Part shown: positions 62,563 through 64,000 of the stretch, in pieces
How positions within the stretch are numbered: position 1 is the first letter of the stretch
How the letters are laid out: every line of letters begins with the position of its first letter
Origin: Deltaproteobacteria bacterium
GTDB taxonomy: Bacteria > Desulfobacterota > Desulfomonilia > UBA1062
Assembly (NCBI GenBank): GCA_017992605.1
Contig: JAGOOG010000005.1
Location: forward strand, 93,599 to 157,598
Direction of reading: 5' to 3'
Length of the DNA: 64,000 bases
Translations under genes and position numbers: made by a program
The notes under the pieces: generated by a model
Seen by the model: the letters and a program-made list of their open reading frames with translations, nothing else
Databases searched by the model: none
Told to the model about the DNA's origin: nothing

Positions 62563-63600
62563 ATGCTCAGGCAAGCCCCTGTCGAGACGGTGATGGAAGA
62601 TTACCCGGTCAAGATCAGCGTCATCATCCCCATGTACAACGAAGAGGGAAATGCCCCTGACACCATCGCCCGGGTAGAGAAACTCCTGCAGGGAACAGGC
62701 GAGCCCTTTGAGATCATACCGGTCAACGACGGAAGCACGGACCACACCCTGGACATCCTCGATGAGATCTCATCACGCGATCCTCATGTACGAGTCGTTT
62801 CATACTGGAAGAACGGAGGTAGGGGCAAGGCCATAAGGTACGGATTCAAAGCAGCCCGGGGCAGGTACATCGTCACCATCGACGCCGACCTCTCCTATGA
62901 TCCGGAGTACATCATCCAGATGGCACATGTACTCGATGAAGAGAGTGACATTGACGTTGTGCTCGTCAGCCCGTACATGGAAGGCGGCAGGACCGAGGGG
63001 GTTCCGCGGAATCGGCTTCTTGTCTCCTGGATGGGCAACAAGGTGCTGCAGCTGGCCATGCCTGAAAAGATCCACACGCTGACCTGCATCGTGCGGTGTT
63101 ACCGCAGCGAGGTCATCGGCAGCCTGGACCTTGAATCCGACGGCAAGGAGATACACCTGGAGATCCTCTCGAAAATCCTTGCCATGGGATTTCATGTGCG
63201 CGAGATACCCGCCGTGCTCACCTCACGAAAAAAGGGGGCATCGAAGTTCGCATTCAAATCCACCGCAGTTTCGCACCTCCTCTTCACCATCTTCGAGAGG
63301 CCCACGCTCCTGTTCGGTTTCCTGGGAGTCCTGGCCGTCATCATCGGCACGGGTCTGGGTGGATATATCGTCTACCTGTACTCTGCCGGCATCCTTAACC
63401 CGAACCGACCTCTCATTACCCTGATGATCCTCTTCATCCTGGGCGGCATCCAGATCCTGTCCTTCGGTTTTCTCGCCACCCAGGTCCACTTCCTGCGCAA
63501 GGAGGTCCTCCTCAACCGCAGGGCCCTGGCGCACCTCAGGCGCCTCGCGCTGCCAGACCCCGACAGGGCGGGTGCTTCCCGGTCCGGACCGGAACAGTGA
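62563..63600 (+). CDS. Membrane GT2 glycosyltransferase, dolichol-phosphate-mannose-synthase-like
   Basis: The protein has an N-terminal GT-A domain (VKISVIIPMYNEEGNAP, VNDGSTDHTLDIL, the DxD metal site VTIDADLSYDPEYI) and two C-terminal transmembrane helices (about residues 250-275 and 285-310). Members transfer a sugar to polyprenyl phosphate. The start is uncertain: GTG 62494, ATG 62563 and ATG 62593 are all in frame, and none has a convincing ribosome-binding site. No flippase or acceptor glycosyltransferase lies next to it. Confidence 0.8.
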   Translation: MLRQAPVETVMEDYPVKISVIIPMYNEEGNAPDTIARVEKLLQGTGEPFEIIPVNDGSTDHTLDILDEISSRDPHVRVVSYWKNGGRGKAIRYGFKAARGRYIVTIDADLSYDPEYIIQMAHVLDEESDIDVVLVSPYMEGGRTEGVPRNRLLVSWMGNKVLQLAMPEKIHTLTCIVRCYRSEVIGSLDLESDGKEIHLEILSKILAMGFHVREIPAVLTSRKKGASKFAFKSTAVSHLLFTIFERPTLLFGFLGVLAVIIGTGLGGYIVYLYSAGILNPNRPLITLMILFILGGIQILSFGFLATQVHFLRKEVLLNRRALAHLRRLALPDPDRAGASRSGPEQ

Positions 63601-63658
63601 GGTGCACCGGGGTCGGGATACCCATGGCCGCCGTTTCTCCCGGAGGCCACCTGGCGTC

Positions 63659-63687
63659 TTGACAAGACCCAAGGAACATGGTTGTAT
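63659..63687 (+). promoter_or_regulatory. Possible promoter of the acyl-CoA dehydrogenase gene
   Basis: TTGACA and TTGTAT are 17 bases apart, about 150 bases ahead of the start codon. The -10 matches three of six consensus bases. Confidence 0.35.
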
Positions 63688-63838
63688 CCTTATTTGTAAG
63701 TGATTCATACTGTAATACATTAGATGTTCGGGGCCCCTGCATCGAAACCCAGTTCAAGCCGTGGTCTTTCGCGACGTCTCGTGTGCGGGCCCCCGATCTG
63801 TACAGCAAGGATTCTACAATTCATACGAGGAGGGTTCC

Positions 63839-64000
63839 ATGGCCAGTCTGATTCTGGATGAACGCGATCAGAAATTCACCCTGTACGAGATGCTCGAGCT
63901 GGAGAAGCTCTGCGAACTGGAGCGATACGCGGATTTCTCCAAGGACATGTTCGACATGATCCTCTCCGAGGCACAGAAGTTCGCCACCGAGGAGATCTTC
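63839..64000 (+). CDS. Acyl-CoA dehydrogenase family protein, 5' part only
   Basis: The first 54 codons run off the window. The N-terminus MASLILDERDQKFTLYEMLE, then KLCELERYADFSKDMFDMILSEAQKFATEEIF, resembles acyl-CoA dehydrogenases of anaerobic beta-oxidising Desulfobacterota, which carry this helical N-terminal extension before the FAD-binding core. GAGGAGGGTTCC precedes the ATG. The catalytic region is outside the window, so chain-length specificity cannot be judged. Confidence 0.7.
   Translation, partial: MASLILDERDQKFTLYEMLELEKLCELERYADFSKDMFDMILSEAQKFATEEIF

Overview
The window is about 64 kb of GC-rich DNA from a Gram-negative, diderm, probably anaerobic bacterium. The outer membrane is shown by an RND efflux system, a Tol-Pal operon and several outer-membrane barrels. 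Anaerobic life is suggested by a serine-type sulfatase next to an anSME-type radical SAM enzyme. An ADP-forming acyl-CoA synthetase alpha subunit and the start of an acyl-CoA dehydrogenase at the right edge suggest fatty-acid or aromatic-acid metabolism. Together these fit a Desulfobacterota (Deltaproteobacteria sensu lato) lineage, possibly a syntroph. That placement is inference from gene content, not a phylogeny.

Layout. 1-9.8 kb: the end of a barrel protein gene, then a leftward six-gene run of efflux adaptor, RND pump, outer-membrane factor, HD-GYP protein, small periplasmic protein and Omp85-like barrel. 10-17.8 kb: a rightward accessory cluster of sigma-54 activator, ABM-domain protein, serine-type arylsulfatase, anSME, MetA-type outer-membrane protein and DUF3313 lipoprotein, with a candidate enhancer and -24/-12 promoter between the first two genes. 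17.8-21.9 kb: tRNA-Leu(UAG), pyruvate kinase and alpha-glucan phosphorylase. 22-27.6 kb: leftward PAS histidine kinase, tolQ, tolR, tolA-like, tolB, pal, cpoB. 27.6-45.1 kb: a compact division and cell-wall (dcw) cluster: mraZ, rsmH, ftsL, ftsI, murE, murF, mraY, a 44-codon small ORF, murD, ftsW, murG, murC, murB, ftsQ, ftsA, ftsZ, alr. 45.1-49.4 kb: acyl-CoA synthetase alpha subunit and, convergent, a secreted PKD-repeat protein. 49.4-55.1 kb: a trehalose operon (DUF5752, TreT-like, OtsB, OtsA) and an M48 metalloprotease. 55.1-61.2 kb: a leftward XPB-type helicase with a helicase-associated partner, and a rightward glycosyltransferase, response regulator and PHP phosphoesterase. 61.3-64 kb: cysteine synthase, a membrane GT2 glycosyltransferase and the start of an acyl-CoA dehydrogenase.

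How the parts work together. The dcw and Tol-Pal blocks diverge from a short AT-rich region that carries a strong sigma-70 promoter and MraZ-like AAAGTGT boxes facing both ways, so synthesis of the division wall and outer-membrane constriction may be co-regulated. Glucan phosphorylase plus two trehalose routes point to an active glycogen/trehalose economy. The most distinctive region is the sigma-54-linked sulfatase cluster, which looks like a self-contained, oxygen-independent module for desulfating an exogenous, possibly aromatic, sulfate ester. No CRISPR array, insertion sequence, phage gene or attachment site was seen.
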